64,000 nt of DNA, taken from Nelumbo lutea (Eukaryota; Streptophyta; Magnoliopsida; Proteales; Nelumbonaceae). The stretch is taken from contig JAKGHH010000001.1 of assembly GCA_022828595.1 (NCBI GenBank), forward strand, positions 212,487,848-212,551,847, in the 5' to 3' direction. The notes beneath the pieces were generated by a model. It saw nothing but the letters and a program-made list of their open reading frames with translations, searched no databases and was not told the origin of the DNA. Shown here piece after piece: positions 32,301 to 44,214 of this stretch (position 1 is its first letter; each line of letters opens with the position of its first letter). A program made the translations under genes and the position numbers.

Positions 32301-33169
32301 AGTAAACTTTGAGTTTTCGAGATGCCCAAAACGTAGTCTTTGCAGGGATTGCGGCTGAAAGAACTCAGAGGTGATAGATGGGAAGAAGGTCTAACGAGAT
32401 CTGCCAAAGGCAAGTTATATATACCTTTTGCAAAAAGTAACGGAAGAAATTAAACAACGAGGGACCAACTCTTATCAACCCACAGATCGAGAAAGTGTTG
32501 GATGAATATTCTTCTGAGCTAAGGAGGGACAAATTCTATCACCTATTCGTTCTTTTTTTTTTTTTTTTTGCACTCTCGCAGTCCTCGATAAATAGCATCA
32601 ATTACTATCTCTTGAGCTAATTAAGGACAATTCCAATTCAATCAAAAACATCCGACTCAGGGTACTCGCCCTTGAACATACTTCTCTGAACTGTTGGAGT
32701 TAGCAAGACCTCTTTGAGAGACAATCCTCCTCGATGGTTGCAACCAAGGTTCAAAGTATCAATACGTATCAACCAATACATATCATTCTGACACCCCTCC
32801 GATATGCCCCTATAGTGGGTGTATCGGGTGTCTGACTAGTTCAAGGGGTGGAGGAGCCCTAACCCAGCCCTCTAAACCGGTTGCGAAAAAAAAATAAAAA
32901 AAAAAAGCATTAAAAGTTGTATCAATTCGCCCAATACGCCCATACCGTCGTATCAGATGTATCGATATTTTGAACATTGGTTGCAACTATGAGCACTAGC
33001 TCATTGGCGATAATGCCTGAGGATTGGCAGATGATTTTCCAAAGTGGAGAACTTATAGTATTAAATTATCCCTTTCCAACAATTTATCAAATTGTTTTTT
33101 AAGAGCCTTATTGCGCTCAAAGAGCAAGAATTGACTGAATCAAGTTGGGAGACAGGAACAATAAGTTCT
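32301..33169. other. No gene recognised apart from a MITE
   Basis: Contains a T-run at 32551-32569 and the MITE at 32745-32979. The remainder matches nothing I recognise. The stretch from 32740 to 33170 may already be leader of the LINE that follows. Confidence 0.35.
32745..32979. mobile_element. CAAGG-type hAT-like MITE, copy 2 (perfect TSD)
   Basis: 235-bp element starting CAAGGTTCAAAG and ending TTTTGAACATTG, flanked by a perfect 8-bp duplication GTTGCAAC (32737-32744 and 32980-32987). Interior shared with 21026-21279. An 8-bp TSD is the signature of hAT transposition. Confidence 0.9.
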
Positions 33170-34900
33170 TTCATACAATGGCTATTATTAGAAAATATTG
33201 AAATAGAATTATTAAAGTCAAAAATGTGATGGTGATTGGATCAACAACCAACTAGGAATTACATCTCACTTCACAAAAAAATATAGGCAAGCGTTCAAAT
33301 CAGAGGGTACTTATGAAATCAAAAATTTCATAAATGACATTAACCAGTGTGTGACTGAGGAGCAGAATGCTCAAATCTCTAGAGATGTTACAAATGTTGA
33401 GATTCACGAGGCTCTTGAGTCTATGAAGGATCTCAAGGCTCCAGGTCCAGATGGTTTAAATGTATTATTTTTCCAAAAATTCTGGAATATTATAGGAGAT
33501 CAGTGTGTGGTGTAGTTAAAGCTTTCTTCCATAGTGGAAAATTACCTAGAATTTTGAACCAAACTTTTATCATTCGCATCCCAAAAAAGAACCCTAAAAC
33601 TATGAATGATTATAAGCCTATCAATCTCTATAGTGTCATTTATAAAATCATTACTAAAATCCTTGTCAATAGGATTAAACATCTCCAAGACAAAATTATA
33701 TTCCTTTATTAGAGTGCCTTTGTGCTAAACAGACAAATAACTGATAATATCCTTATTACACATGAGATGAAATATACTATGAAAAAGAAGAAAGGAAACT
33801 CAGGAATTATGGCCTATAAAATTGATATGGAGAAAACCTATGATAAAATGGAATGGAATTTGTTGAGAATGTGCTAAAGAAATTTGGTTTTCAAGAAAAA
33901 AGGATTGCATGGGTTATGGAGTGTATAAAAATGGTCTCCTATAAGATTTTAATTAATGGGAGTCCAACAAATGAATTTAAACCTAGTAGAGGTATTAAGC
34001 AAGAAGATCCTCTATCTCCGTACATTTTTGTTCTATGTGTTGAAACACTTTCAAAGAAACTAAAAAAAGAAGCAAGGGATAATGAAAAGTAGATTGGTTG
34101 TAGAATCTCGATGGGGGGTCCAAAGATTCTCATCTTGCAATTTGCGTATGACTGTTTCATTTTTGCAAATACTACCATTCCTACGTGCATGAATATTAAG
34201 GAAATCATTACAAATTATGCAAAAGCCTCAAGCCAATATCTCCAAATTTTAACAAATCTGTAGTTTGTTTCTCAAAGAATACTCCTTATAAATTCCAAAA
34301 GATGCTCTCTAAAATGCTTAGAATCCCTTTGGAAGTTAAATCTAATTCTTATTTAGGGGCCCCCAATATCATCAGAAGATTTACAAAAAGCACATTTACT
34401 CAGATCAAAGAAAAAATAATGAATAAATTGGCAAATTAAAAAAAAAACATTCTCGATCAATTGTGGATAGATTAACCATCATCAATTCAATAACAAACAT
34501 GATGCCTCACTATATAATGAGTTCCTTTAAAATCCCTAAAAATGCTATAAACGAGTTAGATAAAATTTAAAGGGATTTTCTTTTGGAACAATACTAATGG
34601 TCAGAAAGCTCTCCGCTTGGTGAATTGGGGAAAAACCTGCACTCCTAAAAGGTGGCAAGGTATGGGAATAAGAAGACTCCACTGGGTCAATGAGGCCTGT
34701 TTGGCTAAATTAGGGTGGGGGATAATAAATGAGGAAAATAACTTATGGGTGAAAGTTATTAAGAGTAAATATTTGAGAAGGAAAAACTTTTTGAACATCA
34801 AAACTAAAAAATGAATCTCTTGGGCCTGGAGAGGCATCCTCCTTGCTAGAGATCTCATTAAAATGAGATCCCGTTGGCAATGGGTGATGGAAGTACTATT
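33170..34900 (+). pseudogene. L1-type LINE reverse transcriptase, decayed
   Basis: Starts with RNRIIKVK-type text just before the RT domain, then SMKDLKAPGPDGLN, FQKFWNIIGDQ, RIPKKNPKTMNDYKPINLYS, ITKILVNRIK, MEKTYDKMEW and SPYIFVLCVETLSK, all hallmarks of plant L1 RT. The catalytic FADD reads FAYD (34139-34150), so one essential Asp is lost. 34617-34814 carries the post-RT VNWGKTCTPKRWQGMGIRRL region. There are stops and at least three frame changes. The endonuclease domain is absent, in keeping with 5' truncation. It resumes at about 36790. Confidence 0.85.
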
Positions 34901-35026
34901 AATTGTTTATAACTTAACCTAGCTCGATTAAATTTATAAATTTGCAGGTTAAAGCAACTATTTTCTTTTGAGTTAGGTCTAGCTGAGATATGCATCATGC
35001 TCACACATTATTAAGGATAATTAAAT

Positions 35027-35533
35027 TCGAAGTCTAATTGGGTATCAAACTTTTAGAGTCCAATGATGGCTTTAGCGAATAGGGCCCAAGATAAACAACC
35101 CCTAATAAGCTCAACTTTGACGTTATATGCATATATGGTAAATATTATTATATAATATTTAAAAAACAAATTTTATATTAATATATATAGAGAAATGTTA
35201 TATATTTTTTATACTAGACTAGAATTAAATAAAAATGCTAATTTATAAAAAAACATAGTTTTATAATTAACAAATGACTCTTTATCAATAGAAAATGTGC
35301 AAGCCCAAGCCCGAGCCTAGCCCAACCATCGGGCCTAGACCTTGAGCTCAAGCCCAGCCCTTGTATAAAGCTCGAAGCTCAAGCCTGAGCCCGAAGCCTG
35401 ATCTGTACACAAAATGTCTTATTTTCAATATACTGTTATAAATTAATATTATATTAATTTAGTAATAATTTAATAATTAATAAACTAAATTATATTTCCT
35501 AATAGTAAATTGATATCTATTAATAATTTAAAA

Positions 35534-35584
<51 letters not shown>

Positions 35585-35798
35585 TTACTATATATAACAT
35601 AAATATTTTTTTATATATGTAATAGTATCAAGTTGGGCTCGAAGTCTAATTGGGTATCAAACTCTTGGAGTCCAATGATGGCTTTAGTAGATAGGGGCCA
35701 GGCTAATAAGCCCAACTTGGAAGTTATATGCATATATGGTAAATATTATTAGATAATATTTAAACAACAAATTTTATATTAATTTATATAGACAATTG
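35027..35798 (+). repeat. Pair of ~165-bp direct repeats
   Basis: TCGAAGTCTAATTGGG at 35027 recurs at 35639, and both run through ATTTTATATTAAT to about 35197 and 35798. They differ at scattered positions. This may be a small LTR-like element or a segmental duplication. No PBS or PPT lies between them. Confidence 0.75.
35536..35582. repeat. (CA)n(TA)n compound microsatellite
   Basis: About 17 CA units followed by about 7 TA units, a typical length-variable simple repeat. Confidence 0.92.
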
Positions 35799-36789
35799 TA
35801 TACATCAAAAATTATATGAAATTAAAATTTAAACATCTTTTCCATTTTTTTTAAATGGACCTCTTACATCTTGGCCTAGTCCACAGGTTGGCCTGGCCCA
35901 AGGCTCATCCCATGGACCAGCCCGACCCATGGCATGGCACGACCGTGTGGGCTCAGGCCGTGGGTCATGCTGAACCAACCCCACAAATTATCCCAAGGGA
36001 GGGAGGCATAGCCCAAGACGCTCTGTGGGCCAACACAACACGGCCCGCACACCCGATTTACACCTAAACTTGAACCCACCCAATACTAGGGACGGGGCGG
36101 GGAAATTTGATGATTCCCCATCCTTAATGAGGAGTGGGAGGCCTTGTCCTTGGACTCGCCCAACATTGAAGAGTGGTTGCCTTGCCCTGAACCCGCCTGA
36201 CACTAGGGACAAGGCGGGGATGGAGTAGAGTGTCTTGACTATGCGGCAGGGATAGGGATGGGGTGCCCCACGCTGAACCCACCCCATTGTCATTCCTATA
36301 TAAGTGCTAATTGTTAGTCAAATTAATAAAAATGTATTAGCTTTTATAATTACTTTTTATTTATTTAAAGTTGATAAAATTTTCATTTAAATATAATAAA
36401 ATAATAACAATTATTAAAATTACTACAAATTATTAATAAAACTAAGTTTATTAAAAAATATTTGTTCATATTAAATTAACAATAATTATTGTCTATAAAT
36501 CAACATTAAATGAAAATTACAATTATTAAAACTTTAGATATTAACAATAATTTTGAATACTTTTAGTTAATTAACAACAAATTTTGATTATTAATTTAAT
36601 ATTAATTAAAAGTAAATAAATTTATTAAATCTTTCACATTCCGTTCATAGCACGAGTCCCCGCTATTAAAAAAGAAAATAAAACTCTATTTGTAAAGGAA
36701 AAACTAGCTTTTGTTTTCTTGTCTGAAAAAATAGGAACTCCAAAACCTTTAATGATGTTACTATTCCCATTCCAATAATTAATTTTAGA

Positions 36790-37430
36790 TAGAGCTCTCA
36801 ATATGATTATGAAAATTATTTATGGGAGTAAATTTATTACCTCTATCACATCTCGCAATATTTGGAAACAAATTAGTTAGAATGCTCCAAAATATGGCTA
36901 TATTAAAATAAAATTTGATACCTCTCACAATAGCGATGGAAAATGTTCAATGGCTAGTATAGTCTAGGACCATCTTGGTAGGGTGCTAGTGGTCAAAGCT
37001 TATAAACTTAGTACAAGCTCTATCAACCAGGCTGAAGCATGGGTTGCATGAAAAGCCCACGTCCATGCCACAAACTACAAGGAGTTTCCTATCATCATTG
37101 AGGGAGATTCGTCTCTTGTCATCTCTTGCCTCAAAATAAAGGTAGGTATTCCTTGAAAGCTAAAACGCATTATCTTACGCTGCTTGCGGAGGAGAGATCT
37201 GATTGAAGGAGGTCTTCAGTATCAAAATATTTTCAAAGAAGCAAATCAGGTGATCGACTGGCTTGCTCGTGAGGCTCTTTCTTCTTCTTCCTCTGTAGAT
37301 TTTAGCATCTCATTTCTTCTTCCTTCTCTTCTTCTTATTTGTTCTGTTGACTTTTGGGGATGTATTACCCGCCCCCTCCTCACCTTGTGTGTAGTACACT
37401 TCTGTTCTTTTCATAAAAAAAAAGGTCAGC
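36790..37430 (+). pseudogene. L1-type LINE RNase H domain and 3' end
   Basis: Reads NAPKYGYIKIKFDTSHNSDG, DHLGRVLVVKAYKLS, NQAEAWVA, IIEGDSSLVISCLK and EANQVIDWLAREAL, the RVT_3-type RNase H at the end of many plant L1 ORF2 proteins. It is continuous with the RT segment ending near 34900. The catalytic FD and EGDS positions are recognisable, but stops interrupt. An A-run at 37417-37425 is the probable poly-A tail. Confidence 0.78.
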
Positions 37431-38837
37431 ATGAATTGTAATTCTTAGTTTATTGATAGGGATTTATCTCCCTTGAATTGCAAACTATTGACATGCATCA
37501 ATGAGGAACACTAGAACATATATATAACATGTAATGTGCTATAGGGATGTTAGCAATGTGAATATCTTGTAGGTCTGTTCTCTGGCATACTTATTCTAAT
37601 TCTTTATTTGGAAATAACTGCAACTACACTATAGATAATTGATGCAGACCATAGTGTATTAGGGTTTATTGGTTCCTCTAATCGATTGTGTTTTTAAGCT
37701 TAAAAAAAAGTAATATCCATAAATCATGGAGAACGTATGGAACCAGGGAGGTTATAGGCTTAAGGCATTTCAGATATTGCCTCATTTCTCAGTTTGTATT
37801 TCGCAGAAGTATAGAGCAGATAATAACGGACTCCAATTAGTAGCTAGGACTAGCCTATGTCATCCTATTCAGTCAAGTTTGGTTGGGTGGTATGTCGTCT
37901 GACGACACTGGCGAAGTAGTAATCTTCCCCAAGAAGCACCATATTATTTTAAAAGGAGGCAAATAGGCATGAATTTGAACTCATTGATGAGCTTTCAACA
38001 ACCATTTTGGTTAATGGGCTTCCAACAACAAGTTTAGTAGTGGACTTCTAATGATTAAGTTGTTAATGGGTTTCTAACGGTTAGTTTTATATTAAATATT
38101 TCATTGCTCCAACTACTTGTTTTTGTTCTTTATATAAAGCTTTGTAATATCAAGCTAGAGGTATCATGTTATTTTCTTTGTTTAGAGAAGCTTAGAGCTT
38201 TCTTTGAGAGTTGAGAGAGTCCTCTCTTAGATTGAGTGAGTCCCCAACCATATCGCCTTATATTGCAAGTCATCTCATATTAGTGAAGTTTTATCCAAAT
38301 TTCTTTTTCCTTCTTTTCCAATTCTTTGAACAAGTTTCTTTCACAATTTCTCTTTCTATTTGAGCTACATCAATACCATTGCCACTTCCACTTACAACGT
38401 TTTCGGTTGGTCAATATATATTTTATAAGAAAATATTTTTTTTTACCAAAAATGCTTTGAGTTATCAATACAACATTTGAAATCATTGTTGTTTCTTTAC
38501 AAAATGTCGAAGTGCTTCTACTATAAATGCCAACACTTAATCTAATACGTTTTTTTAGTGGAAATGGTTTTCTTATGACAAGACAATTTCTCAAAAATTA
38601 GTATTGAACAACACAAAACATTGAGTAGAGGTGACAAAGGTACCACTATATGATTTATGGAACATGATAAATCAGCATGCGAAAACATATTCTTTATAAA
38701 CAGTTCAGTTTTAGAAACAAAAAAAAAAGAAAAAAAAAGAAAGCCATGTATGACCAAGAACCTGCATCTGTGTTTCCATTTTAAGAACCAAAATTGTTTT
38801 CAAATCAAATGATTTTGGTTTGTTTTTGGAACTTGTA
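37431..38837. other. No gene recognised; possible solo LTR
   Basis: Around 38135-38150 CTTTATATAAAGC is TATA-like and is followed at 38160-38380 by text of LTR type (GAGAGAGTCCTCTC, TTTCTCTTTC). No repeated partner, PBS or TSD was found. Confidence 0.3.
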
Positions 38838-41500
38838 GAGGTGTAAAATGGGCTGTGTTGTGTCGACCTGTAGGACGTCCTGGGCCGTGTCGCCTTCCCT
38901 AGGGATAATTTGGGGGTGGGGATCGGCTTAGCATGGCCCAAGCCCGTGCGGGCCCATGCCGTACCAAGCTAGGCCACAAGTCGAGCCTTGGCATGGACCG
39001 AATCAGGCTAGACTGGCTTTTTTTGTTTTCTTATATATTTCTTTTTTCTTGCTAAGTAAAACTAAAATATTTAACTTTCTTTTGGAAACTATTTGAAAAA
39101 ATATGAAATCTAACAAAGAAATTAAAAAAAAAAAAAGTACTTAACCAAATAAGAAGTCAAAGAGGCAAAACTCAAAGTGAATAACAAATTGGAAGAAAAA
39201 TAGGAATTTTATTTCATTTAATTTAAATGATACAAAGCACACAATGGTTAGATGAATGAAATATGAAATTTGGAAAATTGAATAAATTAATAAAATATAC
39301 AAACACAATATAGTTACAAATTGAAGATAAAAAATTATGTTATTAAAAAAATATCAAATAAGTTAAATAAAATTAAAACAAAATTTAAAGTACTTTGAAA
39401 TAATGCTATACAACTATTGAGTATACAAAAAATATTGACTTTATCATTTTCTCCTATTGTTCTTGACTTTGATCAACTGCTTTAGGTGAAACATCAGGTG
39501 TAGTGTCATGCCCTCCTTTGTCTTGTAATCTATCTTCAGCATTTAGCCAATCTTTAAAGCAGATGCACATCTCTAGATTTTTGCCATTCATACAATTTCT
39601 CTTGTCGTCCAAAACTCTAGTACCTACACTAAAACAAGACTTCGATGGAATTGTAGACACCAAAGGGGTTAGTAGATCACGTGCCATGGCGGCGAGAACT
39701 GGATAAGTTTTTTGCATATTCACTCCACTGGACTAGAATATCAAAATTATTTGTTCTCTTCGAGGTGAAGGAAGAATCACCTAAAGTAGAAAAAATTGCT
39801 TGTAAATAAAAATTAAGTTCAATAAATGAACTTATTGTTGAAGCAGTGGATTTCTACCTCTCATTATATAAAAAAGTTTTTCTCTTCCACTACTAGACTC
39901 AAGTTCAAAATTGGAAGATGCAGTTATACAAGTTATAGAAATTTTATTATTCCTTGTTATTTCAAATTCATATAAACTATACATTTCAAATAATAAGCTA
40001 TTAGTTTTTTCTTTTTTATTTCCAATTTTAATATTCATATTTTCACAATATGTCTCAAGTAAAATATCTAAACCATCTTTCATAATCCTAAGATCTAATA
40101 TTATAGCTAAGCAATAAAGAGGAGAAATGTTCTCCCAATATTCTTTAAATTTATTTTCCATTATTTCAACAATACTTTTAAATTGTGGATCATTTCTATA
40201 TTTTACAAAACAATTATTAATCATCATTAATTGATAAGTTAAATTACAACTAGTTGGATAATAAATACTCAATAATTCATTTGTTGTATCATAAAAATGT
40301 TTTAAAAAATCTCTTATACAAATTGTCATTTCCTAACCTTCCTCAAATATAATATCAGTAGGCATTTTGGCATTATAAAAATCACTAAAAACTTGTTTGT
40401 TAAAAATACAACTTTCTAACATAGCATTGGTAGAACTCCATCTATGTTTAACTTCTAATATAAAATGTTTATATTTTAAACCATAATTTTGACATAAATA
40501 TTTAAATTCTTTTTTTCTTGCTCCAAAACTATTAATATATATAATACAATTTCTAATTCTAGAAATATGATAGAAATGATATTTAAAGCATCTTGAATAC
40601 ATAACTTTAAGATGTGACATGCACACCTGATATGAAATAATTTATCATTTAAACATGGTTTTAATTGAAATTTTAAAATATTTATTACTGAATCATTATT
40701 ACTAGCATTATCAAAACTAATAGAAAATAATTTAATGTCAATTCCATAAGCATGTAAAGTATTTAAAATATTTGTAGTAATAGCTGACCTAGTATGTGGC
40801 CATTCAAGTCTACTAAAACTTAAAATTCTTTTATTTAAAAACCATAATCAATAAAATGACCGATAATTGTGGATTTACAAATTTATGTAACCATTTTTCA
40901 AGTTTAGTATCTTCAGGTAATAAAAATGGTTGTTCAGCATATACAATATATTTTATTAATTCTTGCCTCATTTTTTCTTGAGAATATTTAAAAGTACCAA
41001 CCCCCTTACCCAATTTGTGTTTGTGTTGTTTCTCTCCCTTCTTCTTCTTCTTCTTTCTCATGGGTGAGCAAATGTCTGTCCAAATGGCCAATACCACAAG
41101 TCTTTCCTACATTTTTGGCAAACAACTCTTTTTCCCTTCCCCTGAACCTCCTTTATTTTAAATATCTTCCAAACTGGGTTAATCAATTTTGTGGCATTCT
41201 TTTTCTTTCCCCTAGTGTCATTACTAGGGGTGGAAGTCCTGTCAATATCAATAGCATCCATATCGGTGTTAATACTATCATGTTGCGACTGAATATCATC
41301 GACATTGAACATATTGGAGAATTGGTTTTATTACAAGCTTCCTTTTACAACAAAAATTACAAGTGCAGTCCTAATCCTAATATTCTGGGTACCTTATTGG
41401 TGCCTGCACATAAAGTTTCCCATCGTCGTCATGCATCACATCTTAATAATCTTCTGAAAAGATAGAAAGAACAAGGAACAAAGGAGAATAAGATGGCAAA
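38838..41500 (-). mobile_element. Decayed hAT transposon (Ac/RICESLEEPER-like)
   Basis: Encodes a broken hAT transposase on the minus strand (41312-39454). The likely 3' terminus is at 38838, where TAGAGGTGTAAAATGGGC, a hAT-type end, is followed by subterminal GGGCCGTG/GGCCC motifs. No matching terminus was found on the right before the CNL gene, so the right border is open. Confidence 0.65.
39454..41312 (-). pseudogene. hAT transposase remnant
   Basis: On the minus strand from the right: 41312-41058 is the zf-BED DNA-binding domain (NPVWKIFKIKEV, CQKCRKDLWY, then FGQTFAHP, with the histidine end disturbed). 41097-40831 is KMRQELIKYIVYAEQPF. 40626-40333 is the catalytic-fold region (LEVKHRWSSTNAMLESC). 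40329-39832 has YYPTSCNLTYQLMMINN and the PLYCLAIILDLR block. 39723-39454 is the hAT dimerisation domain (YPVLAAMARDLLTPLVSTIP, RVLDDKRNC). The pieces lie in different frames with stops, so no active transposase is made. The MITEs here have 8-bp TSDs, but their ends are not obviously those of this element. Confidence 0.85.
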
Positions 41501-41712
41501 GATGAAAATTAAATGATCTCAATAAGAAAAGTTGATGCAGTGACTCGACTATTCCCAAAGTCCTGCTGCTCTAGTGCTCTCAAGTACTACTTCAACAGAA
41601 AAGAAGAGTATGAAGTAGCAAAGGGAGAGGGACTTAGGTATAAATCGAGGATGTGACGAACCTGTTTGATGAAACTAAATAAACGTGGGAAACAAACATC
41701 TTTGACTGTGTT
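41321..41712. other. Spacer between hAT remnant and CNL gene
   Basis: No coding or repeat signal recognised. Presumably contains the 5' untranslated part of the hAT element and the 3' flank of the CNL gene. Confidence 0.4.
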
Positions 41713-44214
41713 TTATCCTTCCTTTTCCCATATGAAAAAATTTATTCCCAAGCGTGCACATTCTTCAATCACCAATCGTTTTAGTTCCGGAAAGCTTTGC
41801 TTACTGGGCAGATACATCAGATTATCGCAATCATAGATGGTCAAGGACTCGAATAATGTCAGATTCTCTAACCAATCAGGTAAAGCCACCAAGCTGTTGA
41901 AGCTAGACACATCTAGACATTTTAGCTTGGTGAGACATTGAAGTTGATCCGGCAAGGATTTCAGGTTGTCACAGCATGAAATACCAAATTTTTTGAGGGA
42001 GATGAGGTGTTGGATACCCTCTCCTGTGAAATAATCTGGGTGATCAACAAAGCTACCAATGAGCAACTCCTCAAGGGTAGTGAGAGAGGTCAGCAGGGTG
42101 GCTGCTGATGACCAAAGCAATGTGCTGTTGATGGAAAACATGTGCAATTGCTTAAGACAAGGAAACCGAGTTGGCAATCTTTTCAAAAGAGGGCACTTGT
42201 CAATACTCAATTCTCTGAGGCAAGGGAAGAAAACTAGTTCTTGATCTTCATTTGGCCTCTTGCATTCTTTCTCTGCTTCTAGCCATTCTTCTAGTTTAGG
42301 CAAGTCAGATAGAACAAGTTCTTCCAATGATGGAAATATTCTTCTTCTGCCTCTTACTTCACCATAACCAGTACTACTTCTTCCTTGATAAAACTCCCCT
42401 CCCAAACACCTTACATTCTCCATAGTAAATATATAAAAATACCTAAGAGAAGGTAGCTGTCCAAGCATTGGGAGATTTTCACATCCATTGCAATGATACA
42501 GAGTGAGGGATACCAAATTAGGGAGTGGTGAGGCATAACATGTACAGTTCAACCATGTGGGAAATTGCAGACCTACAAATCCATAAATTTCCAGTTTTTT
42601 CAAGTTTTCATGAGGCTGGAGGCCTTCCAAGACATCATCTGCATCAGTAATAGTATCGTTTTCAACCCATTGCAATTTCAACTCTTGAAGGTATTTCTTC
42701 TGCTTCAAATTGGCCTCCATGGCTTCCCTTCCATTTCTCACTTTCTCCAATAAAATAATCTCTAGGAAGCCTCTCAGGAAGTTTAGATTTCTCAATTGTT
42801 CGATCCCATTTCCTCTTTCCTGCTCCACAGCAAAGAAACGTAAAGTTTGAAGGCAACTTAGTCGTCCTACCTCAATTGGCACCTTCCACCTTTCAACCTC
42901 CAGATGTCTCAAGCCAATCATCTTTCTCATTTCTACCGGAAGCTCCCAAAAACCCCAACGAAGTTTGAGTGCTTTCAGGGTCTGCAGTTTGTAGAGTCTA
43001 GTAATGGAGTCTGGTAGTGACCCTGATTTAATAGTGGAGCCTGTGAGGTCAAGATACCTTAGATGTTTCAAGTTGCCGATTGAACTCGGCAATTCGTTGA
43101 CCATAATCCCTCGCAAATCCAACACACGCAGACAGTTGAAACATAACAAGGACGATACATCTGTGGAACGAACAGTCCGCAATTTCTTCGCCTCATGCAA
43201 AGATTTTGGGCCAGTTTTTATTTCATCTGACAGGCGACGAATCTCAGAAACACCTTCCATGCTACTACCTTCCTTGTCCTTCACTGTCGAACACTCCTTC
43301 CCTGCAACTAACTTCACAAGATCATGTACAGACCCATCAATTCTGAAATATCGAACGTCCCCATAAGTGTCTCTTCTTTCAACTTCAAACAGAGAATTCG
43401 ATACCAACGTATTGAAATACTCATCTCCAATGTCCTCCATCAGTTTACTTCAATTGGCTGCAGCTACTTCAAGAAATCCTTCCGCCATCCACAACTTGAT
43501 TACAGTATCCTTCTCATGGGTACCATCCTTGGGCAAAATGGAGCAATACGCGAAACATTGCTTAACAGGTGATGGCAAACGATCATATCTCAACTTCAGT
43601 TCAGCTGAGACTCCACTGTTGTCCCAAATATCACCACTCCCACTTCTCAAACCTCCTAGAGTACTCTTAACTGCATTCAGTGCCATCTTTCCTGTTCCAC
43701 CCAGATTGGTTGTATCTGCAGACACATAACCACTTTCCCTCCCTCCAACTCCAACCCCAGAAATGGGTTCTATTTGAAGTTGGACTGATGAGCTAACAGC
43801 ATCCCTAATTAGACCATATAAGATCCCATTTATATCCTTCAGTTTAGAAGCCATCTCGAAACTAAATGCAATTGGGTTGCTGAAGGAAGAGGCGTCACGT
43901 ACCTCACTCTCGATGGAGTCCTGGGTATTCTGGATCTCCATGTTACAGCATAAAGCTTCATACTCGAACTCATCCAACAGGTCATCTGCATCGTACGCTA
44001 CGTCTTTAAGCCTCTTCAGCCAGCTTCTTACCTCTGAACTGTGCAGTTGCTGCCTTTGGGCGTCCCGAAGAAAGTATTGGATGACTGTTAAGCTTCCCTG
44101 AAGCTTTTTCAGCACCCCTTGGACATCCCATGCCAAAAGGGAGTCTTGGGAAACAGTGAAAATCAATTTCTTGACCAATTCCTCTGCAACCGCGCTGGAA
44201 ACAACTCCGGCCAT
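41713..44214 (-). pseudogene. CNL (CC-NB-LRR) resistance gene, NB-ARC mostly deleted
   Basis: Plant intracellular immune receptor family. The first ORF (44214-43450, 254 codons) has an N-terminal Rx_N coiled-coil domain, residues 1-100, with DVAYDADDLLDEFEYEAL at 71-88. Residues 171-176 read LGGTGK, a P-loop remnant, but the frame then passes straight to the GLPL-side TLGGL and the ARC2 block WDNS...LPSPVKQCFAYCSI and LWMAEGFLE. RNBS-A, kinase-2 and RNBS-B are missing, roughly 170-200 residues. An in-frame TGA at 43447-43449 follows AAAN, and the same frame continues as a 575-codon ORF (43440-41713) with a degenerate MHD (SVHDLVKLVAG) and many leucine-rich repeats (LRVLDLRG, LPSSIGNLKHLRYLDL). 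No ATP switch can form. It could encode a CC-only protein. ATG 44214 is the natural start. Confidence 0.88.

Larger units (their letters stand above)
34901..36789. other. Repeat-rich insertion(s) inside the LINE
   Basis: Separates the LINE RT from its RNase H part. Holds a pair of direct repeats (35027-35197, 35639-35798), a CA/TA microsatellite, and GC-rich MITE-like text: GCCCAAGCCCGAGCC at 35310 and GGGGCGGGG/CCCGCC motifs at 36080-36290, ending CATTGTCATTCCTA. The ORFs in the GC-rich part are low-complexity reading frames without protein similarity. The exact inserted units were not resolved. Confidence 0.5.

Noticed and set aside
35855..36293. Overlapping ORFs on both strands rich in Pro/Gly
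   Set aside because: They arise from GC-rich low-complexity MITE-like repeats, and the frames resemble nothing.
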